DNA of 64,000 bases from Dryococelus australis (Eukaryota > Arthropoda > Insecta > Phasmatodea > Phasmatidae): assembly GCA_029891345.1 (NCBI GenBank), contig CM056993.1, forward strand, positions 277,652,016 to 277,716,015, read 5' to 3'. This document shows, one piece after another, positions 12,760 to 24,739 of the stretch. The notes beneath the pieces are model-generated. The model was not told the origin of the DNA. It worked only from the letters and a program-made list of their open reading frames with translations, and searched no databases. Position 1 is the first letter of the stretch. The number at the start of each line of letters is the position of its first letter. The position numbers and the translations under genes were made by a program.

Positions 12760-12985
12760 GCTAGCGCCAAGAGGAGGGAGAATAATAAACGGAATGTGAT
12801 GGCGTAGGGATGAAATAACAACGGAATGCATTAGGGAGGGAAACATGAGTACCTCAAAAAAAACCTACGTAAACGTTTGCCACATTTCCCGCATACTAAA
12901 ATATGGCGTGACCTCTTTGGATTCAAACCCGGGTGGCTGTTATAGGAGGTGATTGGTGTGACCAGTTCACCCCTGTGTGGCATCA
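12760..12985 (-). mobile_element. SINE-like fragment, reverse orientation
   Basis: On the minus strand a B-box-like gggtttgaatcc lies at about 12921-12932, with a tRNA-like arm upstream (gtgaactggtcacacc). The A box is not clear and the 3' end is approximate. Confidence 0.4.

Positions 12986-12987
<2 letters not shown>

Positions 12988-13049
<62 letters not shown>
12988..13049. repeat. (AT)n microsatellite
   Basis: Roughly 30 uninterrupted AT units. Confidence 0.97.
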
Positions 13050-13053
<4 letters not shown>

Positions 13054-13665
13054 GCGTGAGGCCATATATGCCATGCCATTTCAAAAAATTGTAATAGGAA
13101 ATGGGTCATGGTTCATTTGTTTTAAATAATAATAATTATTATTAAAATTATAGAAATTAACATTACTATTTTGAAGACTCAATAAACTTTCACAAAAAAT
13201 ATGGATATTTTACCAAACACTTCTTTTTTTTCCCCACAAATTACTGTATAAGAGTTCGTTTGAGTGCTTTTCCTGGCCATGTGTAGCGAATTTTATAATC
13301 AGGCAACTATAGAATGAAAATGTACTTGAGGATTATAGTCAAGTTTATGTCAGGAAATAATCGCCGGGGAACAATATTTGGTACAATTAGTACTTAGTAC
13401 ATAGGAAACTGATTTGATTTGTATTTTGGGTAGGAAAAAACATCGTGTTACAAAATCTAACATAATCTGAAGTAAATTGGCCACGTCTACCCCAAAATTA
13501 ACATTCTAGAGAGACCCATGATTATAGCCATGCAGTGTTCCAATTTTGTAATAGATGATTACGTCACAATAACATTATCTAAAAAAATTTCTTGTAGGAA
13601 ATTGTCAGTAAACAATAATGTTTATGAAAACATATTGTATGTGCCCAAGGTTTGTTGATCTACAG

Positions 13666-13957
13666 AGCGAATAGAAGAAAATGTATGTGGCAGGAAATTA
13701 TGCTTCCGAAGCTGACAGTATTCTACATGGAGTGTCTCCTTTCAGAAATTGTAGATTCTCGTCGAGCTCGTGGTCGGATTATAAGAGAACCCCAACATAT
13801 CCTCGCAGCACAGGCTAAGGCTATCTCCAAGAAACCAAAGAAGAAAAGAAGATCAACTAACCTGCTGCCGCATTGTTTAATTAATGAGTATGTTTGGCTA
13901 ATGGAAAATCTTTTAAAACCCTTTCAATCACAGCTGAAGCCATCGATTTACGTATAA
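13666..13957 (+). pseudogene. Mutator-like gene, last exon
   Basis: It follows the acceptor gatctacag. It encodes CMWQEIMLPKLTVFYMECLL, then SEIVDSRRARG and IIREPQHILAAQ, the typical C-terminal tail of this family, and ends in a basic stretch (KKPKKKRRS). The frame stays open to the stop at 13955-13957. The MLPKL..FY and EIVD.R blocks are well preserved. Confidence 0.75.
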
Positions 13958-16430
13958 CAGACGAATATTTTGTTCGTGACTATAACAGTATCGAAATTAT
14001 GTTCTGTCATATATTAATACCGATAATAACACCCTTGTGTGTAAGGTTCTTGGTAGCATTTGTTTATAACAGTCCAGAGCTGCCAACCTCCAATCATACC
14101 CATTAGTAACGATAGTTATATGAAATGAATACGCGTAAATCTTAAGCGATAAAATTTTCCTCCAAAATTCAGACACTCACAAAATTGAATAACCTTAATT
14201 ATGTTTTCATTAAAAAACAAAATACGTGCAAATTAATGAATAAAAAAATTGCAATAATATAATAATTACCTGGCTACGTTGAAAACATAAATAAGGCATT
14301 TCAGTACCTTCAAGGGACCTTTTAAAAACACTCAATTTTTTCATTTGCTTCATAAATTCTGGCTACTAAGTGCAGAGCTGATAAATAAAACCAGTTACTA
14401 GAGAAACGTTCTATATATTTTAAAATAGAATATTGCGCACGTTATTACATGTTCTTGTGCATTAGGTTTATAAATAACTTCATTGGTCTGTGCAATGCAG
14501 TTGATACTTATTTCAAAGATGTTTTCTATAAAAAATTTAGCTATGTTAAAATTTTGGAGGTAAAATATCTAAAGTTGATTTGTCTATTTAAATTGTGTAT
14601 TCTGTTTCCTGCTGAAGAATGTGATAATTATGACGAATTTTTTCCTCAGTATACTATGGTAAAATTGAAACATGAACATTTAATTATTATATACCATATT
14701 TGTTATTAAGATGCCTTACGATTTGACAATATTTCAATAAAAAATGTTATACGTATATGACATAGTTTAACCTACAACATTGTTCATAAAAATTTTTTTA
14801 TAACATAATATCCTCAACGCCAAAATTCATTTTTTTTTTTTTCATTTTGTTTTCATTAAGAATTTATTTCTGCGGCACATTAATGAGTTAAGTATAATCG
14901 CCAGAACCTCATCTGAGTAAACTAGGTGTACCAGCTGGAAGCTGAGAGATGTTATGAAATAGGAGAGGGGAGAGAAGACATATCAGTAGTCCTTGCACCC
15001 CGTTTTCTAATTTGTCTTAAATATTTTTTGTTTCATTCATTTAGTTCTTATACATTTATTAATGGAATGTGATATTAATTTCGAGGAATTAGTACAAATG
15101 CATCCATCACCATCTCCTGTATGCTTTTGAACTATTTGGTATTTTCTTTTTCAGTATTTTAACATGGTCAATCTACTTCTTTTGGCTTTCCAAGCGTGTA
15201 CCTACAAGACTTAGTCGAATATTACAAGTATAACAATATTTGATTGGAAATTGGTTCACAAGATTTTGAAATAATATAAAAGCCTCATACTCGTGTGGTA
15301 CTGTCATACAAAACATCTGACTAAACAGGAACTGTAGATACATATTTGATGCTCGTAATAGATAATGTCAGCAAAAAAAAATTATAATTGAAATTGGTTA
15401 TTTTAATTCATATACCGGATGAAACAGCTAAAACTTACGCCGCAAATATTTATGAAATAGAAGACTCTATTGATGTACTGGTTACACAGAATTGAAGATA
15501 AGACAAGGACTCTTAATTGTAACTCAAACACAAATGAAAATTATTATTAAAATGTGTATTTCTTAAACAATATTTCGTCTTTTCTTTAGATAGAACAAAG
15601 CTTATTCACAGTCACAAGGAACCGATGTCGCCAACACTGTGGGTGCGAACAAGGTTTCCATTTATGAAGGAAAATTACATTTGAATATCAGCATGTAAAT
15701 AGAAATTTATTTAAAAAACGACGAGTATTAATTAATTAATTTTTGTAGGCAATTCTACCACAATTACATTCACACTGGTGAAGGCCCTTGGTGTTTACAT
15801 CCCATTTCTATGTAACGTTAACATTTATTGCCGGCATATATAAAATTTGTTTACAATTGAAATATACTATATACTGATATTCATGAGTTCAGAAATAGTT
15901 CTGTCTTTACATATATACTATACATTATTTGCTGTGTGAGAGAGTGGCAAATGAGATGTCTTGCTGTTTTCGAAACACTCTCGACGCTAGGTTAGTTTGC
16001 AATTAATCTCAGGGTCTAAAAGATCGCCAATGCACACAACTACACCAAACACACGCCTTATACCGACTAGCTCAGCAACACATGACCATAACTCAGCGAG
16101 GAGGCACAGAGGTGAAACATCTTGTATTTCAATTTTCTTTACAAGTCATGGGACAAAGTCCTTCACCTGTTGTGCTACTGGAACTCATTCACTTCTTATC
16201 TTCCCTTTCCCCACTGTTATTATGCTCGTGAACCGCTCCTTAATACGAGAGTGCTTAGATTATCGTTGTGTAGTGCACGAAGATGGCCTGCAATGCAACC
16301 CGCACGAGAGGGTATAGCAGACGAACCAGGCAGCCCTGTTAAAAGTATCTTAGGTGAGATGATACCGAAGCAAAATAATGACGAAACTAACCGAAAGTGG
16401 AAATAGATATTGAGAAATTATATCTAGTCA
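13958..16430. other. Unassigned AT-rich DNA
   Basis: No repeat ends or exons recognised. Open frames at 14449-14709 and 15997-16317 lack motifs. A T run lies near 14829-14841. Confidence 0.45.
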
Positions 16431-16475
16431 GTACGTCGTGTCTAATGGACATCGCTGTCGACGAGACGTTAAGCC
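16430..16475 (+). mobile_element. SINE 3'-end fragment
   Basis: The string tcgacgagacgttaagccc resembles the cgacatggtgttaagccc end of the SINE at 34555-34800, but no tRNA head is attached. Confidence 0.35.
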
Positions 16476-16615
16476 CACTTACCTAACTACCTCTAGTCAG
16501 TACCGCCATCCCAACTACACAGCAGTATATATATTTTTCATCTGAAACTGAGATAGCCTGTTCCTGTGTAAAGCGCGGAGACAGGACGTTGAAGTTGCTT
16601 CTGTTTAATAATAAA

Positions 16616-16900
16616 TAGGGATAGGAAAAATTCGCGAACTCATTTCAGGACAATATAGATTTTTAACGCGTGTACATTGCACTCGCCTTTACAATTGGAT
16701 CAGCGTTTATAAGACACGCCCTGGATGACTGCGCGCCAATAACCGACTTGCAAAAGAACAAAAAGCGAATCCCGTACTGTCAAATGTGGGGGTAACGCTG
16801 TGGAAATAGCCAATGAAGAAACATCTGAGGTTCGGTTATAACACAGGGTTGTGGAGTCTAGCATACAGGTCATTGAACTCGCGAAATTTTCCTATCCCTA
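16616..16900. mobile_element. hAT-type MITE with 8-bp target duplication
   Basis: It is 285 bp long, with ends TAGGGATAGGAAAA and TTTTCCTATCCCTA that are inverse to each other and extend into ttcgcgaactca / gaactcgcgaa. The flanks are ataataaa at 16608-16615 and ataataaa at 16901-16908, an exact 8-bp duplication. This is diagnostic of hAT-mediated insertion. There is no coding sequence. The TIR differs from the TAGGGACACC family at 20989, 35158 and 61616 but shares its TAGGGA start and TTCGCGA core. Confidence 0.88.
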
Positions 16901-16976
16901 ATAATAAAATATTCACATGTGCCTATTTTAGTTTTATGGGTTCGTAAACCATTTTGATAAACTGCAGGGAACTACT

Positions 16977-16994
16977 CCCCCCCCCCCCCCCCCA
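16977..16994. repeat. Poly-C tract
   Basis: Eighteen consecutive C. Confidence 0.95.
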
Positions 16995-17065
16995 ACGCGT
17001 AGTTGCCAACTTTACTGGGCACTTGATACTAAGCTTGCACATACGAAAACATGCATGTAGAGGTA

Positions 17066-17522
17066 AAGGCTGTTCATGATAAAGTGAGCACTTTTGAAAT
17101 CAACCTTAGAAAAATGCCACTGCTCCTGCATGCATATATTTTAATAGGATGCACTGAGTGATATGCGCCTAATAACATTGGCAACAAAATGGAGGTAAAG
17201 TAGTTCCATGTCACCATAGAATTAAAAGTGTTAGGTAACTATTTGTGACAACCGATATTATTTATTTCTCTTTCTGTGTTATTTTATGCTCCGAAGTGTA
17301 AAGTGAGCACTTCTGAAAGTCCTCAAATTTGTAATAACTCTAAATAAATATATTTTATTTTAACCCTAGAAGTTAACTTGCAAGTGCGGTGAATCTACAC
17401 ACTGTGTTTATTACTTATATTGCAATATCTGTTTAGAAAGGTAGTTAAAGGGTAAAAAATGGCTGAAATAGAAATGTAACTAGGGCCTTAAATGTGCTCA
17501 CTTTACCGTGAACAGCATTATA
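17066..17522. mobile_element. GGCTGTTCAC MITE family, long form (about 457 bp)
   Basis: The left end is aaaggctgttcatgataaagtg and the right end is tcactttaccgtgaacagca, followed by TTATA. A second family start (aagtgtaaagtgagcacttc) lies inside at about 17295. The block 17295-17520 resembles the short family form, and the preceding 230 bp resembles the reverse of the copy at 36036-36466. TA-rich flanks fit the TA duplications of Tc1/mariner-type elements. No coding capacity. Confidence 0.8.
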
Positions 17523-17590
17523 CAAATACTGAAGTGTTTAGCACATTTATTATGTGGAATTGTTAATGACGGTACCCATTAGGCTGTTTT

Positions 17591-17785
17591 GTATACCTGT
17601 TCAGGATCGCTACCACGTGTGTAAAAGGAAAAACCTCTCCTTAACAGTCGGTGTGAGTCATCTTGCCTCAATTTACCACCAATGTTTCGTATACCTGTTC
17701 AGGATCGCTACCACGTGTGTAAAAGGAAAAACCTCTCCTTAACAGTCGGTGTGAGTCATCTTGCCTCAATTTACCACCAATGTTT
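17591..17785. repeat. Perfect 98-bp tandem duplication
   Basis: The 97 bp at 17591-17687, beginning gtatacctgttcagg, recur identically at 17689-17785; the 98th base differs (c versus a). Either a very recent duplication or an assembly artefact. Confidence 0.97.
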
Positions 17786-19930
17786 ATTTTTATTAGCGAA
17801 TTGCAAGAGAACTACAAGCTCTTTTGAAACACAGTTTTCTGGACATACAAAAGGAACTTAAACCTTCAAAACAGTATTTTTAAAAAGTCTAAATTATCAT
17901 TTTAAATATTCATTTTTGCCAATTAATTACGGAGTTTGTTCTTCACAGACATATTATACGAGAAAAAGTGTATTTCCCATCAAAGACTAGTGCATGTTTT
18001 TATCTATATGGGTAAATAATTTTATTTGTGATTCAATACTGCATTTACCATTGGCTTAATGTTAATACTTTATAATTAAATGACCTAAATCTGTTTTAAT
18101 GTATAATACTTCAAAGTGCGTTTTGGACATAGGCGTGTTTTGAACTACAGAGTATTTCACATTGTCAGAAACTTCTCAAGTCGCGTGACAGCTTGACATA
18201 GGTAAGGGCGCTTGCCTCTCGTCGACAGCAATGTCATTAGAGACGGTGCAAGTGGCACAGGGCAGGCGGAGTGGGGAGAGACCACAGAAGCCTGTGAAGA
18301 GTATTTGCAGTTCAGGAGGCCTATGCTGGGAAACCCACTAGAGCGTTCGAGTACGAGTTGTTTCTCCCTGTCGGACTTTATTTTCGCGGTGACTAACCAA
18401 TCAGACAAGTGGGTTATGTTAATTTGAAATATACGATAACTTTTTTGTTGTATCCAACGTGACCGTGACAGAGTTTAGGTTTCAGATATTTAAATTGTTG
18501 AGTAAATTTTCCAACTACATTACAGATAATCAACTTGGATAATAGGTCATATTTACGTCGAAGCCGAAAACGTAACAAATATAATTACGAGTTCATTATT
18601 TTTAAAGGGATATTTTGCTGCTATATGAATAAATCGACAACACTTAAAATTGTGGCACAGATAAATCTGAATATAAGTACGATTCCAATACACTTTAAAA
18701 ACATTTAATTATACTTGCATAATATGTTTAATCTTAAATAAACAACAATTTGTTTTTAAAATGTAGACATTAGTAACATAATTTATTACTTTTAGCACTA
18801 TCGAGTTATTTCCAACTTAACTATTACTGCTGTATACGAATTACACGTTGTGTTTGCGAAACGAAGCTGTATGAATAATTACTATATAATCGTACATGTA
18901 GTGTTCCAAGTTCCATAAATACATTCTCTTAACAGGAATGATTGAATTAGCAGCCCCATACGAATTAAAAATATTAATTACTCGTATTCGCTCGCTCTCG
19001 ACCCCACGGACAAATTTCGTATAAAATCTCGTATACGAAGACCAAGTTGGTGTTCAGGCATACCAAAACTGCAATCCACTCAGTGCGGCGGGCAGTTGGT
19101 ATACGAATGAGAACTCCTGTATAGGCCTCCAGGCGTGGAAATCATTAGTATAGCCTCGTTTCAAATGTTGACACTGTAATATAAATAAATAAATAACGGA
19201 GCGTCGAACAGTACGAAGGGAAGTGGGAAGTGAAGTGCTCAGCCAAATAAAAGAAATCTGAAATATTTGCAAGAATAGGCCTACTACAGCAGAAAAAGTA
19301 ACACTTCCTTTAGTAAGTAATATGCATAGTTCGAAGTCTCTTATGACTTTAAATACTGTGTCAAAACTTAACACGAGTAACCTGATTTTTCTTATCTTAC
19401 AATAGGTAACTACGTTTATCGTTGGTTCCAATTTTCAATCCCCGGATGCACTCTTTATCTTGAGAAACTGATGTTTACGATTAGTTATATTCATTAATAG
19501 AAAGAAAATACTTTTATCCTCATTTTAGCCTATAGTTTCTAAGGAATGTAGGTTTTATTACTATACACAGAAATGTGTTTCGGCTAGGTTCACTTAGCTC
19601 GTAGTACATTATTTTGAAGTTCTGGGAAAATGTGTGTATATTTTCAACATAATATTAGTTGAAATATTGAAATTCAGTCTTTCACACTAACCTAAATTAA
19701 CACCTGCGACAACACGCACACATCAGTGGCCAGACCAAGGTTCGAACTAGAAACCTTGTGGTCTGAATGCTTCTGGCATTTGCTAGTTATTTTTTCAATA
19801 ATACTCTGTGGCATAATGTGAATAAACAAAATGTTTTATCCTCGATCACTTCATGAATCATTTTAGAATCACTTATTGTAATTTTTTTCTATACATAATT
19901 CTCAATTAATTATACGATTATAGACCACAT
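17786..19930. other. Unassigned DNA
   Basis: No gene recognised. A GC-richer patch at about 18190-18400 has weak open frames on both strands (for example 18157-18408 minus) without motifs. The stretch around 19054-19431 has an open minus frame that is likewise unsupported. Confidence 0.4.
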
Positions 19931-19954
19931 CACCGACCTGCCGTGCCACATTAG

Positions 19955-20095
19955 GTTGGTTCACCACCAGTCTATGGTGTGAGGGTGGTTCTGGGTTCAA
20001 ATCCCAGGTATTGTATGGTTGTTATTCTAAGTTATAAGCCTTCGGGCATAACACTGGGAGACGTTAATAAGCCCAATCCAGTAGACCATATCGTC
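19955..20095 (+). mobile_element. tRNA-derived SINE fragment
   Basis: It has a B-box-like gggttcaaatcccag at about 19994-20008 after a tRNA-like arm, and a tail-like gagacgttaataagccc near 20060 resembling SINE ends elsewhere in the window. Confidence 0.55.
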
Positions 20096-20980
20096 TTGTT
20101 TAATTTATCATTAATTTTACCGCATGTCTCTAAGTGTAGAATTCACGTAGGTTCATCAATAAAATTTAACCGGTTACATTTTTGTAGTTGCAATATGTCT
20201 TGTTTGGTGTCGAAAAGGTGTAATTAAAAATGGGATGTTATTAGGAAACTATAAGTCGTGTAGTTGTGTGTAGAGTGATTATAAAGGGATAGGAGACTAG
20301 AAGAAACATTTTGCACTTTGTATAACACACTTTTACCTCATGTAAAGCTCTCGTGGAGTCTGGAACTCTGAAATATTTGTAGTAACAAAACTCATGCACG
20401 TGCCACTGAATAATTCCAGAAAAAGAAAACACATCAGGGGATAAAATAGATTTAATTAGTTTGAAGCTGAACTGTAAATAATTATTATAATATTCAAAAT
20501 TAAATTGTCTGAAAACAAACTTTAATAATACTAAAAATTGTGTGGAATTCAAGTTAAACTAAGCTTAAGAAGAAAATAAAATAAATTACTGTTATTGCAA
20601 GTAGGATTACTGTAAATTGGAATTATAGCACCATCCTCACAAGATAAAACTTAATGGAGATAATGGCATTAATTTAAAAATAAAATAATCTAACTGCTGC
20701 AATAATGATAAACTTGAAAAATAAAATAAAGTGTTTCCCAGAAGTAGTTCTTAATTTTGTGCCTTTTTCCTCCTGACACGAGTTTACTGAGCTCCATGTT
20801 ACGGTAGTGCAAAATACCTGTCTCAAATCTCGCAATAGAAATGATCTCAAACTTTCTTTTAACAACACACTAGAATTTCAAATAAAGTTTCAAAGTTCAA
20901 ACTGATTGAAGTTGGGTCAATCAATTAAAATCTGCTCTGTTGCTTAGCTAGTCGGTAGTGCTGGACTACTGGGTACTACC
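20096..20980. other. Unassigned DNA
   Basis: Nothing recognised; short AT-rich open frames only. Confidence 0.4.
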
Positions 20981-20988
20981 GTCATTAA

Positions 20989-21279
20989 TAAGGACACCCG
21001 AATTTCGCGAAAAGATTTCCGCACATGCTAGATTGCAATATCCTACGAGCGTACCAGCAGTTTCCTTTTGCTTATTGGCGGCGTGTGTCTGTGAGAAGAC
21101 ATCTTCTTAGTTGACTGGCCAATCAGAATTAAGTTGCTCCGATACTGTACGTCTCTGATTCGTGGGCAGATACTTGAGACGCGTAACATCTAGATCACCC
21201 ACACAAACGTGGATGTGAGCTGAAGTTTTATGAAATACAACTGGTCGTGAAATCTTTTCTCGAAATTCGGGTACCCCTA
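20989..21279. mobile_element. hAT-type MITE, TAGGGACACC family, copy 1
   Basis: The left terminus TAAGGACACCCGAATTTCGC is inverse to the right terminus TCGAAATTCGGGTACCCCTA. The flanks gtcattaa (20981-20988) and gtcagtaa (21280-21287) match at 7 of 8 positions, fitting a hAT duplication. Internal sequence such as ccaatcagaattaagttgctccgatact recurs in the copy at 61616-61902. No coding sequence. Confidence 0.87.
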
Positions 21280-21289
21280 GTCAGTAAAC

Positions 21290-23535
21290 ATATTAAATAC
21301 CACTTGAGAGTTCTTAAAATATGCGATCTTAGGCGTAGAGAAGTTTATGTTTCTGGAGATCACTTGAATTTATCAATAAATAATCAGATGGCTGCAGAAT
21401 GACTAAAGCGTCACCTGGATGCAGGATGTACCAAAAGCTTGTGACGTGGCGTCACTGAAGTAACCACTAATAGATTAACTAGTAGACTCTAAAACTCTAA
21501 ACTATGACATCTGGGGATTAAAAACCTCAACTAAACTTATGTTGATGCTGGAGATTTTCCTATCTAAAATCCCAGCTAATAATCTCGCCGCTGGACCTTT
21601 CACTTCCTGCAACTTCCTCGAAACCTGATCTAATTGGCGAGAATGTACTTCTGGTCAAACGAAACGGAAATAAAATTGAAACATTAATTCTCTTCCAAAA
21701 TAACAAATAAAATAAAGAATTATGTTTTAATATAAAATAAAACAATTATACAATCACGTAAATAAACAAACAAGTTTAAATTAACATATTTAGATCATAA
21801 CATCATCTCAGAATTCGTATCAGCATGGCATAGAATAACACTAATAATTATAAAAATAAAATTAGGATTGGTGGTTTACAAATAAAAATATTACGAGTTT
21901 TTAATAAAAATTATTATGAACCTAGGTGGGGTTTAAATAATCAACGTTATTCAACATAATATGTAAATAAGTGTGAGCTGGTGTCCAAAACACACATGTA
22001 AATAATCGTGTGACATATGTAAATAATCGTGTCCAACTTGAAACTGTTATAGTGTTTGTCGTTTCTAATTGGATAAAATCGAGTTGGCTCGTAGCGAGCG
22101 AGCTGTCCGTTTTTAAATAATTATATTCTGATAGAGTACGCTACAGTACAGATATGTGAGTAGACTGCCTAATCTGTCATTACTTAGTATCATATGTACT
22201 GTACTAACAAAAGAAATCATATAGGCTTATGTCGTAAATGTTACACTATCTAAATTAAAAAAAAAAAATTGCCAAAATTCGTTCGTTGTTTCAGTATTGT
22301 TAATATGATTTAAAAAAAATTCAGGAGTGAACTGAATGAGAGATTTCCCCTGTGTATATAAAGTAGAAACAGTCTGTAGAAACTAAATATAAAGTATAGT
22401 TGAATGATAAAAAAGGGATTTCATACCAAGAAAAAATGTCGTTGAGAAGACTTTGCCATGTTTTCAGTCAATGATTCCATTATTTGCATCACGGTTTTAT
22501 ATAGTGCAAAATATCGATAACGTGACTGTTGTTTCTATTCGGTAATATTTATAGTAAGTTTATGAATAACTATTGTGTTACAAAAAATAATATGGTCAAT
22601 TACAAACGGCCAAAAATCTAGTTTTTCATTCAGTGAGAAAAAAATTCCTGTAATTAATATGGCTATATTATCTTGATTTTCTCCAAGATCCCTCTGTTCC
22701 AGTCTTGAACGCCCCACCAATACGGAAAATTTATACACGCTATTCAAATACAAATAAGCCATAAAAACGTTTTTCGATTAAACTAAAAAATGTATATACC
22801 AAAGTATATTAAATATATAACTTACTAAATTATATTCAAAGTAATTATATATACTACAGCAATTAAAAATTGAGAAATGAAAGTTTGTCTTAAGTATATA
22901 TTACATAAAATTTTTCATAGTACATTAATACACGTTCTAATAAATTTCATAAAAATATCAAAGAATTTAAAAACCGTTTATATGGAAATGCTCCGATTTA
23001 CACTATTCCCACTTAAGGTAGGTGTGCTCGAATGGACGTTTTATTGTACCGTGATTATTATCGATAGTTTTAAAAAGTTTAGAAGCAATAAACAATTAAC
23101 AAACTTTTACTATAGAATTTACAATTTAAGTGTTGTGTTCAACATTGCAGTGGTAATTAAAATAACGGGTCAAAAGTACATGTGTGTAAATATCGGATAG
23201 GTGAAGAGCAGAAAATAAAATGTGTTTCTGCTATTACACGTCAAGTCCAGTCAGCAGTCAAGAGAAAGTCTGATTTTACTTAGCACATAAACAATGTAGC
23301 CTACTAAATTAAACTCTTAAAATTAAAGTTTTACAGGTGTATCTGTGTTATAACTTTTACGTGGCTATGAAAAGATTGTGGAAACTTAATGTTCACACTA
23401 ATGGTCTTACTTTTGACGGGTACTGTACATACTAAGTGTGCAATCACGATTTAAATACGTAAAAAGCCTTGGGAATAGTTAATTTGGCACAGTAGGCCCT
23501 GTTAGTAAACTAAATTGTGTAGTGCAAATTATGTA
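21290..23535. other. Unassigned AT-rich DNA
   Basis: No exon recognised. A small direct repeat (atgtaaataatcgtgt, twice) lies at about 22000-22032. The open frame at 22877-23200 has no motif and very AT-rich codons. Confidence 0.4.
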
Positions 23536-23540
23536 ATATA

Positions 23541-23776
23541 GGCTATTCACCATAAAGTGAGCACTTTTTAAGGCCATCTCAACAAGCATTAACCACTAAT
23601 AAATATATATTATTGCAGCCTCAGGCATTAAATTTTGATGGTGGTGAAATGTATACACTGTGTTTATTGATCACATTGCAATGTTTATATTAAAAAGCAG
23701 CAGAAAGATGAAAATTGGATGAAAGGAAAAATTTATAAGGGCCTTAAAAAGTGTTCACTTAACCGTGAACATCCTT
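23541..23776. mobile_element. GGCTGTTCAC MITE, short form, copy 2
   Basis: It runs from ggctattcaccataaagtg to aaccgtgaacatcctt and is flanked by TATA/TA. The interior (ttattgcagcctcaggcatta, atacactgtgtttattg) matches the copy at 58994 in the same orientation. Confidence 0.85.
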
Positions 23777-23789
23777 TATATAGGCTTGC

Positions 23790-24590
23790 CAATGCTCATG
23801 CAAACATGCGGGTGTAGAAATGCAGCAAGTATATGTCATGTATTAGTAAATAGCGCAGTATGGCACTAAAATACATATTTTAATACATTAATACGTATTC
23901 GTACACAATGAAAAAGTTGAACAACGAAAGTGCACAATAGTAAGGTTGGCTTACATCTTATTCATTATCGCATTAATCGCAATAATCGCATAGTGAAGTA
24001 TGTTCTTTTAAATAAAAGTAAAACAAATGACGAATGTATATCGCAGATTACTTGAGAAAATGCAATAAAAATTAATGAAACGGTTAAAAGCTAAACATAA
24101 GTAATACAAATTAATTGTGCTTTTGTAATATCAGTGTTATAATAATGTTGCTGCGCTAACATCTGCTACGTTTTTAAGATTATTTATTGCATTTGTATCA
24201 AAAGGTCCACATAATGGATACGTAAAAAGTGTTCGTGTGCCCTTGGTAACATTCCCATGCATTAATGAGTTTGAAATTCCGCTACAGTGGTGTATGTACG
24301 TGAATTCTCTCTATAACAGAGACTGTGCGGCCATATTTTAAATTTAATTCATCATAGGACACCTGTATAGCAAATAGATAATGCTTAATACACATTGGTT
24401 CAATAGAGTATTGTGCGTAGTTGGGTAGTTGGTTCGTAATTTGCTATGATGTTACCATGTCTGATGTTTGGATTATCCAAGTATTTAGAAAACGGCCTCT
24501 CCTCGGGCACTTATTACACACACCAACACCAACACCACCAGCATAGCTGTGATTAACTGCAGAAAATTTTTGTCCGTATGGATCTGGCAC
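23790..24590. other. Unassigned DNA
   Basis: Nothing recognised apart from an imperfect (CCAACA)n-like stretch near 24520-24540. Confidence 0.4.
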
Positions 24591-24599
24591 AGTGGTTTC

Positions 24600-24735
24600 G
24601 AAGTTGGTCTAAGGGCTATTTTTCTGTTTTGTGGTCCTGTAAATGCAGTAAATGCATTATTGAATGTTAGACACCACTGGGAATCAAACCCAATACCTCT
24701 TTTTCACCTACGAAGGATTCAAGGTACGCTGTAAA
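24600..24735 (-). mobile_element. Possible SINE fragment, reverse orientation
   Basis: On the minus strand gggtttgattccc (about 24678-24690) matches the B box of the SINE at 34555. No A box or tail could be fixed. Confidence 0.35.
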
Positions 24736-24739
24736 TGTA

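Larger units (their letters stand above)
12597..13665 (+). other. Last intron of the Mutator-like gene with SINE-like and AT repeat insertions
   Basis: The interval runs between donor gtaggt (12597) and acceptor gatctacag (ends 13665). It contains a reverse-strand SINE-like piece and a long AT microsatellite. Both are absent from coding parts, which fits insertion into intronic DNA. Confidence 0.55.
9463..13957 (+). pseudogene. Decayed intron-containing Mutator-like transposase + YqaJ exonuclease gene
   Basis: Five exon blocks reproduce, in order, the conserved segments of the arthropod family of Mutator-like transposase domain proteins fused to a YqaJ-type nuclease. Landmarks are LKGRRIVDI (about 9550), NTATVSGSMA (about 9770), VVADCMRGKRSYRNKY (about 10107), MEADGIVAGFTKSVPLHGI (about 10425), KIECRNHILRNYANRL (about 10695), YqaJ-like CGFFIHKEYPHLGANPDG (about 12325), and HPYFHQVQSQLNIT followed by MLPKLTVFY (about 13700). 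Exons join at consensus GT/AG sites with compatible phases. Several frameshifts and in-frame stops make it non-functional. The family is known as transposase-derived, with a DDE-type N part and an RNase-H/PD-(D/E)XK-like C part. Here the aspartate block reads ADC rather than the usual ADG-like form, and the YqaJ E-x-K block is interrupted by a stop. No terminal inverted repeats were found, so whether it was a transposon or a host gene is open. Confidence 0.85.

Noticed and set aside
14449..14709. 86-codon frame
   Set aside because: Phe/Ile/Lys/Tyr-rich, as expected by chance in AT-rich DNA.
22877..23200. 107-codon frame
   Set aside because: AT-driven composition with no motif or neighbouring exon.
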